NCBI RefSeq assembly: GCF_012272825.1
Contig: NZ_JAAWWS010000157.1
Span: forward strand, 46,918-110,917
DNA: 64,000 nucleotides
Direction: 5' to 3'
DNA from: Wenzhouxiangella sp. XN79A
Lineage (GTDB): Bacteria > Pseudomonadota > Gammaproteobacteria > Xanthomonadales > Wenzhouxiangellaceae
Shown here: in pieces, positions 29,060 through 38,751 of the stretch
Numbering within the stretch: position 1 is the first letter of the stretch
Layout: each line of letters opens with the position of its first letter
Notes under the pieces: generated by a model
Told to the model about the DNA's origin: nothing
Database searches by the model: none
The model's input: only the letters and a program-made list of their open reading frames with translations
Position numbers and translations under genes: made by a program

Positions 29060-30389
29060 TCTCGACGGCGCGCGGATCGCGCTGATCGGCTACGGTCGCG
29101 AGGGCCGCGCCACGGAGCGGGTGCTGGCCCATCGGGTTCCGGACGCGCGGTTGCAGGTCTTTGCCGAGAGCCCGCCCGAGGTCGAGCCGGTCGCGCCGCT
29201 GACCGTCGGCCCGCTGGACGTGGACCCCAGCCGGTTCGACCTCGTGCTGCGCTCGCCCGGCGTCCCGCCGCATCACCCGGGCCTGGCCGCCTGTCGCGAG
29301 GCCGGACGGCCGATGACGACCTCCTCGTCGATCTGGTTCGCCGAGCGTTCGACGGACCCGGGCGCGCCGCGGGTCGTCGGCGTCACCGGCAGCAAGGGCA
29401 AGAGCACCACCTCGGCGCTGCTGGCCCACCTGCTCGAAGGCAACGGCCGCAGGGTCGAGCTGGCCGGCAACATCGGCCGCCCGCTGATCGAACTGCTCGA
29501 CGTCGAGGCCGACGTGTTCGTGCTCGAACTGTCGAGCTATCAGCTGGTCGACCTGCACGGACACCCGGACCTCGGCGCGGTGACCCGGCTGTTCCCGGAG
29601 CACGCCGACTGGCATGGCGGGATCGAGGCCTACTACGCCGACAAGCTGCGCCTGGCCACACTGCTCGAGGGTCGGCCGCTGTGGTTCAACGCGGCCGACC
29701 CGGTCCTGGCCGGTGCCGTCGCCGGATTCGCCAATGCGCGCCCGGTCAATCAGGCGCCCGGCCTGCACGCCCTTGACGACGGGCTCTACCTCGACGACCA
29801 GCGCCGTTTCGGCCGGGAGGAATGGGCCCTGCCGGGCCGGCACAACCTCGACAACCTGGTGCTGGCCGCGACCGTGGCCGACGCGCTGGGCATCGACCGC
29901 GGCGACGCCCTGGCCACGGCGCGCGATTTCCGCGGCCTGGCCCACCGGCTCGAGGCGCTGGGCTCGATCGACGGCGTGGCCTGGATCAACGACTCGATCT
30001 CGACCAGCCCGCACGCGACCCGCGCCGCACTGCGTGCCGATCCGCGTCCGGCGGTACTGATTGCCGGCGGCCAGGCGCGCAGCGCAGATGACGGAGCCTG
30101 GGCCGGTGATCTGCCGAAGCTGCGCGGCCTGGTCGGATTGCCGGACACCGGCCCGGATCTGGCCGGCCGCCTGGTTGCGCTGGGCTGCGTCGAGCGCGGG
30201 GACATCCGCCAGGTCGAGGGCCTGGACGCGGCCGTGCGGGCCGCCGCCGACCTGGCTCGACCCGGCGACCGCGTGCTGTTGTCGCCGGGTGCGCCGAGCT
30301 ACCACCGCTTCCGCGATTTCGAGGCGCGCGGCGAGGCGTTCCGCTCGGCGGTCGAGGCGCTGCGGCGAGCGCGCGGCGGGCGCGATTAG
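29040..30389 (+). CDS. murD2: UDP-MurNAc-L-alanine--L-glutamate ligase MurD2
   Basis: A Mur ligase of 449 residues, related to MurD. The Rossmann start IALIGYGREGRATERVL, the P-loop VTGSKGKSTTSAL at about 115-127, LELSSYQL, FPEHADWHGG and the C-terminal INDSISTSPHATRAAL motif are all visible. It begins at a GTG that overlaps murL by 20 bp. In X. oryzae the same pair lets MurD2 add L-Glu, which MurL then inverts. The pairing is the main reason for calling MurD2 rather than canonical MurD, which usually sits in the dcw cluster. Confidence 0.87.
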   Translation: MRWRLADLDGARIALIGYGREGRATERVLAHRVPDARLQVFAESPPEVEPVAPLTVGPLDVDPSRFDLVLRSPGVPPHHPGLAACREAGRPMTTSSSIWFAERSTDPGAPRVVGVTGSKGKSTTSALLAHLLEGNGRRVELAGNIGRPLIELLDVEADVFVLELSSYQLVDLHGHPDLGAVTRLFPEHADWHGGIEAYYADKLRLATLLEGRPLWFNAADPVLAGAVAGFANARPVNQAPGLHALDDGLYLDDQRRFGREEWALPGRHNLDNLVLAATVADALGIDRGDALATARDFRGLAHRLEALGSIDGVAWINDSISTSPHATRAALRADPRPAVLIAGGQARSADDGAWAGDLPKLRGLVGLPDTGPDLAGRLVALGCVERGDIRQVEGLDAAVRAAADLARPGDRVLLSPGAPSYHRFRDFEARGEAFRSAVEALRRARGGRD

Positions 30390-30417
30390 CGGCGACAGGG
30401 ACCTTGGGCGTGGGGTT

Positions 30418-30432
30418 CGGGCCCTCGGCCCG
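30418..30432. terminator. Short GC hairpin between convergent murD2 and ispB
   Basis: CGGGCC-CTC-GGCCCG forms a 6-bp stem in the 49-bp gap between convergent genes. It has no T-run. The position suggests a terminator for either direction, but it is weak. Confidence 0.3.
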
Positions 30433-30438
30433 CGGGGT

Positions 30439-31437
30439 TCAGAGCGAGCGGTCGACGGCGAAGCGGGCCAGCGTCGCCAGCGCATCCCGCTCCGGCGAAT
30501 GCGGCAGCGCATCGAGCGCCTGCACGGCGCGGTCGGAGTATTCGACGGCGCGCGCCAGCGATTCGTCCAGTGCGCCGCTGGCGCGCAGGATTTCGCGGAC
30601 CCGGTCCAGGTCCTCGGTGCCGCCGGAGCGGATCACCCCGGTCAGGAACTCGCGGTCGGCCAGGTCGGCCCGACGCAGCGCCTGGATCAGCGGCAGGGTG
30701 ACCTTGCCTTCGGCCAGATCGTCGCCGAGGTTCTTGCCCAACGCGCCGTCCTGGCCCGAATAGTCCAGCCAGTCGTCGGTGATCTGGAACGCCTGGCCCA
30801 GCGCATATCCGTAGCTGGACAGCGCTTCTTCGAGGCCGTCGTCGGCCCGTCCGATGACCGCGCCGAGTCTCGCCGCGGCGGCGAACAGGCAGGCGGTCTT
30901 GTCGCCGATGACCCGCAGATAGCCCGACTCGTCGAGGTCGGCATCGCCGAGCTGCATCAACTGCAGCACCTCGCCGGCGGCGATGGTGTTGGTGGTATCG
31001 GCAAGGATCGCCATCACGCGTGGCGATTCCAGCTCGACCATCAACTGGAAGCTTCGCGAATACAGGAAATCGCCGACCAGCACCGACGCGGCGTTGCCCC
31101 ACACGGTGTGCGCGGCCTGCTGGCCGCGCCGGCGGTCGGATTCGTCGACCACGTCGTCGTGCAGCAACGTTGCGGTGTGAATGAATTCGATCACCGCGGC
31201 CAGCTGGATGTGGCCGGTGCCGACGTAGCCGCAGGCCCGGGCGGACAGCAGGTGGACCAGCGGCCGCAATCGCTTGCCGCCGGCCTGGATGATGTATTCG
31301 GCGATCTGGTTGACCAGCAGCACGTCCGAGCGCAGCCGATCGCGGATCAGCTGGTCCATCGCGGCGCGATCGGTGCGGGTGTGGTCCATCACCGCGTCGA
31401 TCGTGCGGGCCTCGGGAATCGGGTGCGCATGGCTCAT
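30439..31437 (-). CDS. ispB: Octaprenyl/polyprenyl diphosphate synthase
   Basis: A trans-prenyltransferase that builds the quinone side chain by adding isopentenyl units to farnesyl diphosphate. The first Asp-rich motif is DDVVD at residues 94-98 and the second is ITDDWLDYSG at about 219; GGKRLRPL precedes the first. 332 residues is close to E. coli IspB (323). It is transcribed away from ssb, and its -10 element is only 7 nt from the ATG. Confidence 0.93.
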   Translation of the reverse strand: MSHAHPIPEARTIDAVMDHTRTDRAAMDQLIRDRLRSDVLLVNQIAEYIIQAGGKRLRPLVHLLSARACGYVGTGHIQLAAVIEFIHTATLLHDDVVDESDRRRGQQAAHTVWGNAASVLVGDFLYSRSFQLMVELESPRVMAILADTTNTIAAGEVLQLMQLGDADLDESGYLRVIGDKTACLFAAAARLGAVIGRADDGLEEALSSYGYALGQAFQITDDWLDYSGQDGALGKNLGDDLAEGKVTLPLIQALRRADLADREFLTGVIRSGGTEDLDRVREILRASGALDESLARAVEYSDRAVQALDALPHSPERDALATLARFAVDRSL

Positions 31438-31444
31438 TGATCGG

Positions 31445-31450
31445 ATTATA
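31445..31450 (-). promoter_or_regulatory. -10 element 7 nt before the ispB ATG (predicted leaderless)
   Basis: A perfect TATAAT on the - strand ends 7 nt upstream of the ispB ATG, the same geometry as the permease gene. The region where a -35 is expected (ACCGCC) is a poor match. Confidence 0.55.
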
Positions 31451-31559
31451 CGGGCCGAACGGCAACCGGCGGTACACGTCGGTTCGAACCCCGGGAGCGG
31501 GCGGGACCGTGTGCTAGACTGGCCAGCCGTTCCGACAACAACTGCAAGGCGACGATTTC

Positions 31560-32027
31560 ATGGCGCGCGGAATCAACAAGGTCATCCTGATCGGCAACCT
31601 CGGCGCGGATCCCGAGGTCCGTTACACCCAGTCCAACACGGCAGTCTGCAACCTGCGGCTGGCCACCAGCGAGCAGTGGCGCGACAAGCAGACCGGCGAG
31701 CAGCGAGAGAACACCGAGTGGCACAACGTGGTGCTGTTCGCGCGACTCGGCGAGATCGCCGGCGAGTACCTGCGCAAGGGCTCCAAGGTCTACATCGAGG
31801 GCCGTCTGCAGACCCGCAAGTGGCAGGACCAGAGCGGTCAGGACCGCTACACCACCGAGATCGTCGCCAACGAGATGCAGATGCTCGACGGCCGCGGCAG
31901 CGATGCACCGATGGGCGAAGGCGGCGGCTACGGGCGAGGCCGACCGCAGCAGCCGCAGCAGCCGCAGCGCCAGCCGGCGTCGGCTCCAGCGGCCGACGAC
32001 GACATGGGCGACGACATCCCGTTCTGA
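31560..32027 (+). CDS. ssb: Single-stranded DNA-binding protein
   Basis: OB-fold SSB of 155 residues starting [16 protein letters not shown] Gly/Gln/Pro-rich linker (about 115-145) leads to the acidic tail [10 protein letters not shown], which recruits partner proteins. Trp and Phe residues for base stacking are in place ([15 protein letters not shown]). TAGACT at 31515-31520 may be its -10. Next downstream is the unrelated rml cluster. Confidence 0.97.
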   Translation: MARGINKVILIGNLGADPEVRYTQSNTAVCNLRLATSEQWRDKQTGEQRENTEWHNVVLFARLGEIAGEYLRKGSKVYIEGRLQTRKWQDQSGQDRYTTEIVANEMQMLDGRGSDAPMGEGGGYGRGRPQQPQQPQRQPASAPAADDDMGDDIPF

Positions 32028-32073
32028 ACCACCGCCGGGCCCCGATGGCCCGGCGCCAGCCAAGGCAGCCGAC

Positions 32074-33126
32074 ATGGACACCCTGCTGGTTACCGGCGGC
32101 GCCGGCTTCATCGGCGCGAATTTCGTTCACCACGTGCTGGCCGGCGACCGCTGGCGCGTGGTCAACCTCGACTGTCTGACCTATGCGGCCAACCCGGCCT
32201 CGCTGGCCGGGCTGGACGAACAGCGGCACAGACTGGTCGAGGCCGACATCGGCGATCGTGACGCGGTGCGCGCTCTGCTGGCCGGCGAAAAGCCGGCGGC
32301 GATCGTCCATTTCGCCGCCGAGAGCCACGTCGATCGATCGATCGACGATCCGGGCGCGTTCATCCGCACCAATGTCCAGGGCACCCAGGTGCTGCTCGAC
32401 GCAGCGCTCGAGCACTGGCGCGCCGGGCACGACGGCTTCCGCTTCCTGCACGTGTCGACCGACGAGGTCTACGGCGACCTGGGTCCGGACGATCCGGCCT
32501 TCACCGAAACCACGCCCTACCGCCCCAGCTCGCCGTACGCGGCCAGCAAGGCCGCTTCCGATCACCTGGTCCGCGCCTGGCACCGAACCTACGGGCTGCC
32601 GGTGCTGGTCACCAACTGTTCCAACAACTACGGCCCGCGCCAGTTCCCGGAGAAGCTGATCCCGCTGATGCTCATCAACGCGCTGGAAGGCAAGGACCTG
32701 CCGGTCTACGGCGATGGCCAGCAGCGCCGCGACTGGCTGTTCGTCGAAGATCACTGCCGGGCGATCGAGCGGGTGCTCGAGGCCGGCCGGCCGGGCCGCA
32801 CCTACAACGTCGGCGGCAACGCCGAGAGGACCAACCTCGACGTGGTCCATGCGCTGTGCGACCTGCTCGACGAGCGTCGGCCCGGCGAGCGTCCGCGACG
32901 CGAACAGGTCCGGTTCGTCGACGACCGGCCGGGCCACGACCGCCGCTACGCGATCGACGCCTCGCGGATCGCCGCGGAACTGGACTGGCACCCGTCGGTC
33001 GACTTCGAGACCGGCCTGGCCCGGACCGTGGACTGGTACCTGGAGCACGAGGCCTGGTGGCAGCCGCTGCGCAAGGACGCCTACCGCGGCGAGCGCCTGG
33101 GTACCCGCGACGGGGCCGCCGCATGA
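32074..33126 (+). CDS. rmlB: dTDP-glucose 4,6-dehydratase
   Basis: Second step of dTDP-L-rhamnose synthesis. An extended SDR enzyme of 350 residues; NAD-binding GGAGFIG at residues 7-13, the STDEVYGDL active-site Thr-Asp-Glu, and YAASK with the catalytic Tyr and Lys. The chosen ATG gives the canonical start [20 protein letters not shown]. Its stop overlaps the rmlA ATG (ATGA). Confidence 0.96.
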   Translation: MDTLLVTGGAGFIGANFVHHVLAGDRWRVVNLDCLTYAANPASLAGLDEQRHRLVEADIGDRDAVRALLAGEKPAAIVHFAAESHVDRSIDDPGAFIRTNVQGTQVLLDAALEHWRAGHDGFRFLHVSTDEVYGDLGPDDPAFTETTPYRPSSPYAASKAASDHLVRAWHRTYGLPVLVTNCSNNYGPRQFPEKLIPLMLINALEGKDLPVYGDGQQRRDWLFVEDHCRAIERVLEAGRPGRTYNVGGNAERTNLDVVHALCDLLDERRPGERPRREQVRFVDDRPGHDRRYAIDASRIAAELDWHPSVDFETGLARTVDWYLEHEAWWQPLRKDAYRGERLGTRDGAAA

Positions 33127-34019
33127 ACCGCTGCGGACTGATCCTGGCCGGCGGCGCCGGCTCCCGGCTGTATCCGCTGACCCGGGTGGTCAGCAAGCAG
33201 CTGCTGCCGGTCTACGACAAGCCGATGATCTACTACCCGCTGTCGACGCTGATGCAGGCCGGCATCCGCGAGATCCTGCTGATCACCACGCCGCACGAGC
33301 AGGCGCTGTTCCGCCGGCTGCTCGACGATGGCTCGCAGTGGGGGCTGGATCTGCGCTACGCGGTGCAGGACGAGCCGCGCGGGCTGGCCGACGCGTTCCG
33401 GGTCGGCGCCGACTTCGTCGGCGATCGGCCGTCGTGCCTGATCCTCGGCGACAACATCTTCCACGGCGGCGGCATGCGCGAACTGCTCGAGCGGGCCAAC
33501 GCTCGCGAGCACGGCGCCAGCGTGTTCGGCTACCCGGTCCGCGATCCGGAGCGCTACGGCGTGGTCGAGACGGACCGCGCCGGCCACGTGGTCTCGATCG
33601 AGGAGAAGCCCGAGCGGCCGAAGTCCAACTACGCCGTGACCGGGCTGTACTTCTACGACGGCCAGGCCGTCGAGCGCGCCGCCGCGCTGCAACCTTCGGC
33701 GCGCGGCGAGCTGGAGATCACCGACCTGAACCGCGTCTACCTCGAGGCCGGCGAGCTGGTCGTCGAACGGATGGGCCGCGGCTATGCCTGGCTCGATACC
33801 GGGACGCACGAATCGCTGCAGCAGGCGGCCAGCTACATCGAAACGCTGGAGTCGCGCCAGGGTCTGCGCGTGGCCTGCCCGGAAGAGATCGCCTACCGAC
33901 GCGGCTGGATCGATCGCGCGCAGCTGCTCGAGCTGGCCGGGCCGCTGGTCTCGTCGGGCTACGGCGACTACCTGCGGCGGGTCGCGGATTTCCCCGGTGA
34001 CCCGCGGGACGACGAATGA
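33123..34019 (+). CDS. rmlA: Glucose-1-phosphate thymidylyltransferase
   Basis: First step: dTTP plus glucose-1-phosphate to dTDP-glucose. 298 residues. Signature [32 protein letters not shown] with the catalytic Arg and Lys, then [13 protein letters not shown] and [20 protein letters not shown]. The end product dTDP-rhamnose commonly inhibits this enzyme. Linked by 4-bp overlaps to rmlB and rmlC. Confidence 0.97.
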   Translation: MNRCGLILAGGAGSRLYPLTRVVSKQLLPVYDKPMIYYPLSTLMQAGIREILLITTPHEQALFRRLLDDGSQWGLDLRYAVQDEPRGLADAFRVGADFVGDRPSCLILGDNIFHGGGMRELLERANAREHGASVFGYPVRDPERYGVVETDRAGHVVSIEEKPERPKSNYAVTGLYFYDGQAVERAAALQPSARGELEITDLNRVYLEAGELVVERMGRGYAWLDTGTHESLQQAASYIETLESRQGLRVACPEEIAYRRGWIDRAQLLELAGPLVSSGYGDYLRRVADFPGDPRDDE

Positions 34020-34576
34020 AGGTCAGGCCGACCTCGTTGCCGGGCGTCTGCGTGGTCGAGCCCGAGGTGTTCGGCGACGAGCGCGGCTGGTTCCTCGAGA
34101 ACTGGCGGGGCGAACGCTATGCCGAACACGGCCTTCCGGATTCGTTCTGCCAGGCCAACACCAGCCGGTCGGCGCGCGGCGTGTTGCGCGGGCTGCACTT
34201 CCAGTGGCCGGAACCGCAGGGCAAGCTGGTCTGGGTGACCGAAGGCGCGGTGTTCGACGTGGCGGTCGATCTGCGCAGCGATTCGCCGGATTTCGGGCGC
34301 TGGGTCGCCGTCGAACTGTCGGCCGACAACCACCAGCAGCTGTGGATTCCGGAAGGCTTCGGCCACGGTTTCCAGGTACTCAGCGAGCACGCCACCTTCA
34401 GCTATCTGTGTACACGCCCGTATCGTCGGGACTATGATTCGGTCGTGGCCTGGAACGATCCTGCGATCGGCATCGAGTGGCCGTTGGTGCCCTCGGCGCT
34501 GTCGGCGAAGGACGCCGCAGCGCCCGGGCTGAACGAGCGCGAACCGGAGGAACTACCGACATGCGCATCCTGCTGA
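34016..34576 (+). CDS. rmlC: dTDP-4-dehydrorhamnose 3,5-epimerase
   Basis: Cupin epimerase of 186 residues. [17 protein letters not shown] at the N-terminus, the catalytic His in LRGLHFQ, and the tyrosine-containing [26 protein letters not shown] region are visible. The active-site base Asp lies in VFDVAVDLR. It overlaps rmlA by 4 bp and rmlD by 16 bp. Confidence 0.96.
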   Translation: MKVRPTSLPGVCVVEPEVFGDERGWFLENWRGERYAEHGLPDSFCQANTSRSARGVLRGLHFQWPEPQGKLVWVTEGAVFDVAVDLRSDSPDFGRWVAVELSADNHQQLWIPEGFGHGFQVLSEHATFSYLCTRPYRRDYDSVVAWNDPAIGIEWPLVPSALSAKDAAAPGLNEREPEELPTCASC

Positions 34577-35460
34577 CCGGCGCTGCGGGGCAGCTGGGCC
34601 GCCACCTGGCCCCGCGCCTGGCCGCGCTCGGCGACGTGATCGGCACCGACCGCGAAGCCGGTGATTTTCGCTGTGACCTGTCGGATCGCCGATTGCTCGA
34701 CAAGTCGCTGGCCCGGGTCCGACCGGACCTGGTCGTCAATCCGGCGGCCTGGACCGCGGTCGACCGGGCCGAGGACCATCCGGAAATGGCGCTGCGGATC
34801 AACCGCGACCTGCCGGGCTGGATCGGCGAATGGTGCGCGACCCAGGACGTACCGCTGGTCCATTTCTCGACCGACTACGTGTTTTCCGGCACCCGCGACG
34901 AGCCCTGGGCCGAGGACGACCGCCCGGCGCCGGACAGCGTCTACGGCCGGACCAAGCTCGAGGGCGAACGGGCCATCGAGGCCAGCGGCGCGCGCGCCCT
35001 GATCGTGCGGACCGCCTGGCTGTACAGCCATTTCCCCGGCAATTTCCTGTCGGCGATCCTGACCCGTGCCGGGCGCGGCGAGCCGCTGACCGTGGTCAGC
35101 GACCAGGTCGGCTCGCCGACCTGGGCCGGCCACCTGGCCGATGCCGTGATCGAGCTGATCCGTCGCCACGATGACCTCGGCGACGGCGTCCAGCGTTTCC
35201 ACGTGGCCGGTCGCGGTCGCTATTCCTGGCACGCCTTCGCCGAACTGGCCGTGGCGCGTGCTGCCGAGGCCGGTGTGATCGATGCGCCGGTCGCGGTCGA
35301 ACCGATCGCCAGCGCGCGCTGGCCGCAGAAAGCCCGCCGACCGGCCTGGTCGGTGCTCGACTGCAGCCGCTACGAGCGCCTGGTCGGCCGACCCCTGCCG
35401 AGCGTGGGCGACGGGCTCGACGCCTGCCTGACGAACTGGAAGGAGGATGCAGCATGCTGA
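34561..35460 (+). CDS. rmlD: dTDP-4-dehydrorhamnose reductase
   Basis: Last step of dTDP-L-rhamnose synthesis, NAD(P)H-dependent. 299 residues; the start [16 protein letters not shown] contains the nucleotide-binding motif, STDYVFSG holds the catalytic Thr, and VYGRTKLEGE the Tyr-Lys pair. The ATG was chosen because it begins exactly at the Rossmann strand and lies in the rmlC tail. Overlaps manC by 7 bp. Confidence 0.96.
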   Translation: MRILLTGAAGQLGRHLAPRLAALGDVIGTDREAGDFRCDLSDRRLLDKSLARVRPDLVVNPAAWTAVDRAEDHPEMALRINRDLPGWIGEWCATQDVPLVHFSTDYVFSGTRDEPWAEDDRPAPDSVYGRTKLEGERAIEASGARALIVRTAWLYSHFPGNFLSAILTRAGRGEPLTVVSDQVGSPTWAGHLADAVIELIRRHDDLGDGVQRFHVAGRGRYSWHAFAELAVARAAEAGVIDAPVAVEPIASARWPQKARRPAWSVLDCSRYERLVGRPLPSVGDGLDACLTNWKEDAAC

Positions 35461-36875
35461 TTCCCGTGATCCTGTCGGGTGGGGCCGGCACCCGGCTCTG
35501 GCCGGTCTCGCGCAAGGCCCACCCGAAGCCGTTCATGCGGCTGGCCGACGGCCAGACGCTGGCCTCGTCCACCGTGCGCCGGGCGCTGGCGGCGGTCGAC
35601 TGCAGCGAGACGCTGACCGTGACCGCCCGCGACCATTTCTTCCTGACCCGCGACCTCTACCGCGAGGCTGCTCCCGACGCCGAGCATCGCTTCCTGCTCG
35701 AGCCGGTCGGCCGCAACACCGCAGCGGCGATCGCCGCGGCCGCTTTGTGGGTGCGCGAACAGCACGGCGACCATGCCCGGCTGCTGGTCCTGCCGGCCGA
35801 CCACCTGGTTCGCGACCTGGAGGCCTTCCGGGCCGCCGTGGCCCGGGCCGATTCGCTGGCCGCCGACGGCTGGCTGGTCTGCCTCGGCGTCCAGCCGACC
35901 CATGCCGAGACCGGCTTCGGCTACATTCGCGCCGGCGAGACGATCGACGATCTGGGTCAGCAGATCGAGGCCTTCGTCGAGAAACCGGACGCGGCCACCG
36001 CCCAGCGCTATTTCGAGAGCGGCCGCTACCTCTGGAACGCCGGTATGTTCGCGTTCCGCGCCGACGCCATCCTGGCCGCGCTGCGCGAGCAGGCGCCGGA
36101 CATCCTGGCCGCGGTCGAGGCGACCTGGGCCGAGACCGACCGCCAGGCCGACCCGGTCGAACTCGACGCCGAGCGCTTCGAGGCGGTGCGCAGCGACTCG
36201 ATCGACTTCGCGGTGATGGAGCGCGCTCCGAAGCGGGCCGTGGTGCCGATGGCCTGCGGCTGGAGTGACATCGGCTCCTGGCAGGCGATCAGCGAGCTGT
36301 ACGAATCCGACGGCTCGGGCAACCGTGTCGAAGGGCCGGGCCATGCGGTGCTGGTCGATGCCCGCAACACCTTCGTCCAGGGCGGCGAGCGCCTGATCGC
36401 CGCGGTCGGCGTCGACGACCTGGTCATCGTCGACACGCCCGATGCGGTGCTGGTCGCCCGCCGCGGCCGCGCCCAGGAGGTCAAGTCGGTGGTCGAGGAA
36501 CTGACCCGGCGCGACCACGAATCGGCCGTCTACCATCGCACCGTCCATCGCCCCTGGGGCAGCTTCACCGTGCTCGAGGACGCCGAGGACTGCAAGGTCA
36601 AGCGACTGGTGGTCAAGCCCGGCGGGGTGCTGTCGCTGCAGCGCCACGAGCATCGCAGCGAACACTGGACCGTGGTTTCCGGCACGGCCAGTGTCCGGGT
36701 CGGCGATGAGGAACTGGAGCTGGGCGCCAACCGGACCGTCCAGATCCCGGCCGGCGCGCTGCATCGACTGGAGAATCGCGGCAAGGACAACGTCCACATC
36801 ATCGAAGTGCAGACCGGCAGTTACTTCGGCGAGGACGACATCGAGCGACTGGAGGACGTCTATGGACGCGCGTGA
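35454..36875 (+). CDS. manC: Mannose-1-phosphate guanylyltransferase/mannose-6-phosphate isomerase
   Basis: A bifunctional type II enzyme (XanB/AlgA/ManC class) of 473 residues. The N-terminal pyrophosphorylase starts ILSGGAGTRLWPVSRKAHPK; the C-terminal cupin isomerase has HRPWGSFTVLED and LQRHEHRSEHW with the metal ligands. It supplies mannose-6-P isomerisation and GDP-mannose for LPS or exopolysaccharide. Together with rmlBACD it resembles the xan/rml sugar-nucleotide cluster of xanthomonads. The phosphomannomutase XanA is not in the window. Confidence 0.95.
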   Translation: MLIPVILSGGAGTRLWPVSRKAHPKPFMRLADGQTLASSTVRRALAAVDCSETLTVTARDHFFLTRDLYREAAPDAEHRFLLEPVGRNTAAAIAAAALWVREQHGDHARLLVLPADHLVRDLEAFRAAVARADSLAADGWLVCLGVQPTHAETGFGYIRAGETIDDLGQQIEAFVEKPDAATAQRYFESGRYLWNAGMFAFRADAILAALREQAPDILAAVEATWAETDRQADPVELDAERFEAVRSDSIDFAVMERAPKRAVVPMACGWSDIGSWQAISELYESDGSGNRVEGPGHAVLVDARNTFVQGGERLIAAVGVDDLVIVDTPDAVLVARRGRAQEVKSVVEELTRRDHESAVYHRTVHRPWGSFTVLEDAEDCKVKRLVVKPGGVLSLQRHEHRSEHWTVVSGTASVRVGDEELELGANRTVQIPAGALHRLENRGKDNVHIIEVQTGSYFGEDDIERLEDVYGRA

Positions 36876-37905
36876 ACCCCGAATTCTCGGTGGCCGATGT
36901 GCTCTGGTCGCGCTGTTGATCGCTCTGCTGGCCCTGGCCGGCTGTGACGGCGGTCGCGATGCCGAGTCCGACGCGTCCGGAGGATACGCTTCGATCGACG
37001 ACGCGGAGGCCGAGTTCCGCCGGGACGTGATGGACTGGCGCGAGCGCAGGTTGAACCGCCTGCTGGAACCGTACGGCTACCTGAGCCTGGTCGGTCTGGT
37101 CATGCTCGAGCCCGGCGAGTACCGGCTCGGCGCCGACGATGCGGCCGACATCGTCCTTCCGCGCGGCCCCGCGCGCTGGGGCACCCTGACCGTGGACGGA
37201 ACCGAGGTCCGATTCCGGGTCTCCGGTCAGGAAGTCGTCGGTTCGGTCACCGTCGATGGGGAGATCGCGGTGTCGGCCACCCTGGTCGCCGGCGACGAGC
37301 CGACCCGGATCGAGGCCGAGGGCGTGCGGGTCCACCTGGTCACGCCCGGGGAGCGGATCGGCCTGCGGATCCGCGACCCGCAGGCGGAGACGCGGACCGG
37401 CTTCGCCGGGCTGGATTACTTCCCGATCGACCCGGCACTGCGCATTACCGGCACCTGGGTGCCCCACGAGCCGGGGCGCACGGTGACCATCGCCAACGTG
37501 CTCGGTCAGCTGATCGACGAGCCGAACCCCGGCCGGGTCGAATTCGAGCTCGACGGCGTGCGGCACAGCCTCGAGGCCATCGATTCCGGTGACGACCTGT
37601 TCTACATCGTCGCCGACCGGACCTCGGGCGGCGAGACCTACGGCCTCGGGCGCTTCCTCTATACCGACTGGCCGGACGAAGAGGGTCGGGTGGTGCTGGA
37701 CTTCAACCGGCTGTACAACCCGCCGTGCGCCTTCAACGCCTTCACGACCTGTCCGTTGCCGCCGCAGGGCAACCGTCTGGACGCCTGGCTGCGGGCCGGT
37801 GAACTGAAGTACGCCGGTCCGGCCGGCTTGACCGAGCCGGAGCCGGTCGAGGCGCCCGACAAGGTCGACGCCGACGCCGACGAGATGCCGCTCAGCGCCC
37901 GCTGA
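36862..37905 (+). CDS. DUF1684 family lipoprotein
   Basis: 347 residues with a lipoprotein signal and lipobox L25-A26-G27-C28, so probably anchored in the envelope. The C-terminal motif GLGRFLYTDWPDEEGRVVLDFNRLYNPPCAFNAFTTCPLPP is the hallmark of DUF1684, including two conserved cysteines. The function of the family is not established. It overlaps manC by 14 bp, so it is probably cotranscribed with the sugar genes, and its 3' end overlaps the convergent crotonase gene by 14 bp. Confidence 0.85.
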   Translation: MDAREPRILGGRCALVALLIALLALAGCDGGRDAESDASGGYASIDDAEAEFRRDVMDWRERRLNRLLEPYGYLSLVGLVMLEPGEYRLGADDAADIVLPRGPARWGTLTVDGTEVRFRVSGQEVVGSVTVDGEIAVSATLVAGDEPTRIEAEGVRVHLVTPGERIGLRIRDPQAETRTGFAGLDYFPIDPALRITGTWVPHEPGRTVTIANVLGQLIDEPNPGRVEFELDGVRHSLEAIDSGDDLFYIVADRTSGGETYGLGRFLYTDWPDEEGRVVLDFNRLYNPPCAFNAFTTCPLPPQGNRLDAWLRAGELKYAGPAGLTEPEPVEAPDKVDADADEMPLSAR

Positions 37906-38674
37906 AGCTCGGCGCGCGCTTGTCCAGGAAGGCGCTGGTGCCTTCCTTCATGTCCTCGGTCGCGCAGCAAACGGCAAAGCGTGCCGTTTCCAGCGCAAGC
38001 CCGGCGTCCAGCGGTCCGTCCAGGCCCTGGCGCACGGCCTGCAGGATGCCGCGCACGGCTTCCGGCGCGGCCGCGGCCAGGGCTTGGGCGCGCTCGGTCA
38101 CGGCGCCGTCGAGCTGCTCCGAGGAGACCACGTGGTTGACGATGCCGAACTCCAGCGCGGTCGACGCCGAGATCGGGTCGCCGCCCAGCATCATTTCCAG
38201 CGCCCGGGCCGGTCCGATCAGTCGGGCCAGCCGCTGGCTGCCGCCGAAACCGGGCATGAGGCCGAGCTTGATTTCCGGCAGGCCGAGCTTCGCCGAGTCG
38301 GCGGCGATGCGCAGGTGGCAGGCCAGCGCCAGCTCCAGCCCGCCGCCGAGCGCGTAGCCGTTGATCGCGGCGATGACCGGGGTTTCCAGGTCGTGGATGC
38401 GGCTCATCAGGGCCTGGCCCCGGCGCGAGAAGGCGCGTGCCTCGATCGGCGACTGCTCTCGGATCTCGGTGATGTCGGCGCCGGCGACGAAGGCCTTGTC
38501 ACCGGCGCCGCGGAGCACGATCACTCGGACCGCGGGATCGGCGTCGAGTGTGGCGAAGGCGGCATCGAGCTCGGCCAGCGTGGCAGCGTTCAGGGCATTG
38601 AGGCGTTCGGGGCGATCGACGGCGATCCGGGCGATCGGCCCGCCGGCGTCGACGCTGAGGTTGTCGAAGGGCAT
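37892..38674 (-). CDS. Enoyl-CoA hydratase/isomerase family protein
   Basis: A crotonase-fold enzyme of 260 residues. The oxyanion-hole motifs KAFVAGADI and NGYALGGGLELAL are present, and both catalytic glutamates are where enoyl-CoA hydratases have them (GGGLELALACHLR and LGLPEIKLGLMPGFGG). It is most like short-chain enoyl-CoA hydratase (PaaF/FadB-type), but the exact substrate cannot be told. The ATG before PFDNLSVDAGGP fits the family; the open frame upstream is non-conserved. Confidence 0.88.
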   Translation of the reverse strand: MPFDNLSVDAGGPIARIAVDRPERLNALNAATLAELDAAFATLDADPAVRVIVLRGAGDKAFVAGADITEIREQSPIEARAFSRRGQALMSRIHDLETPVIAAINGYALGGGLELALACHLRIAADSAKLGLPEIKLGLMPGFGGSQRLARLIGPARALEMMLGGDPISASTALEFGIVNHVVSSEQLDGAVTERAQALAAAAPEAVRGILQAVRQGLDGPLDAGLALETARFAVCCATEDMKEGTSAFLDKRAPSFSGR

Positions 38675-38751
38675 GTCGGGAAATCCGTGGCGTGAAACCG
38701 GCCGGCAGTCTACCCCAGCCGGCCGGATCGTGGACCGGCTGCCGGGGCGGC

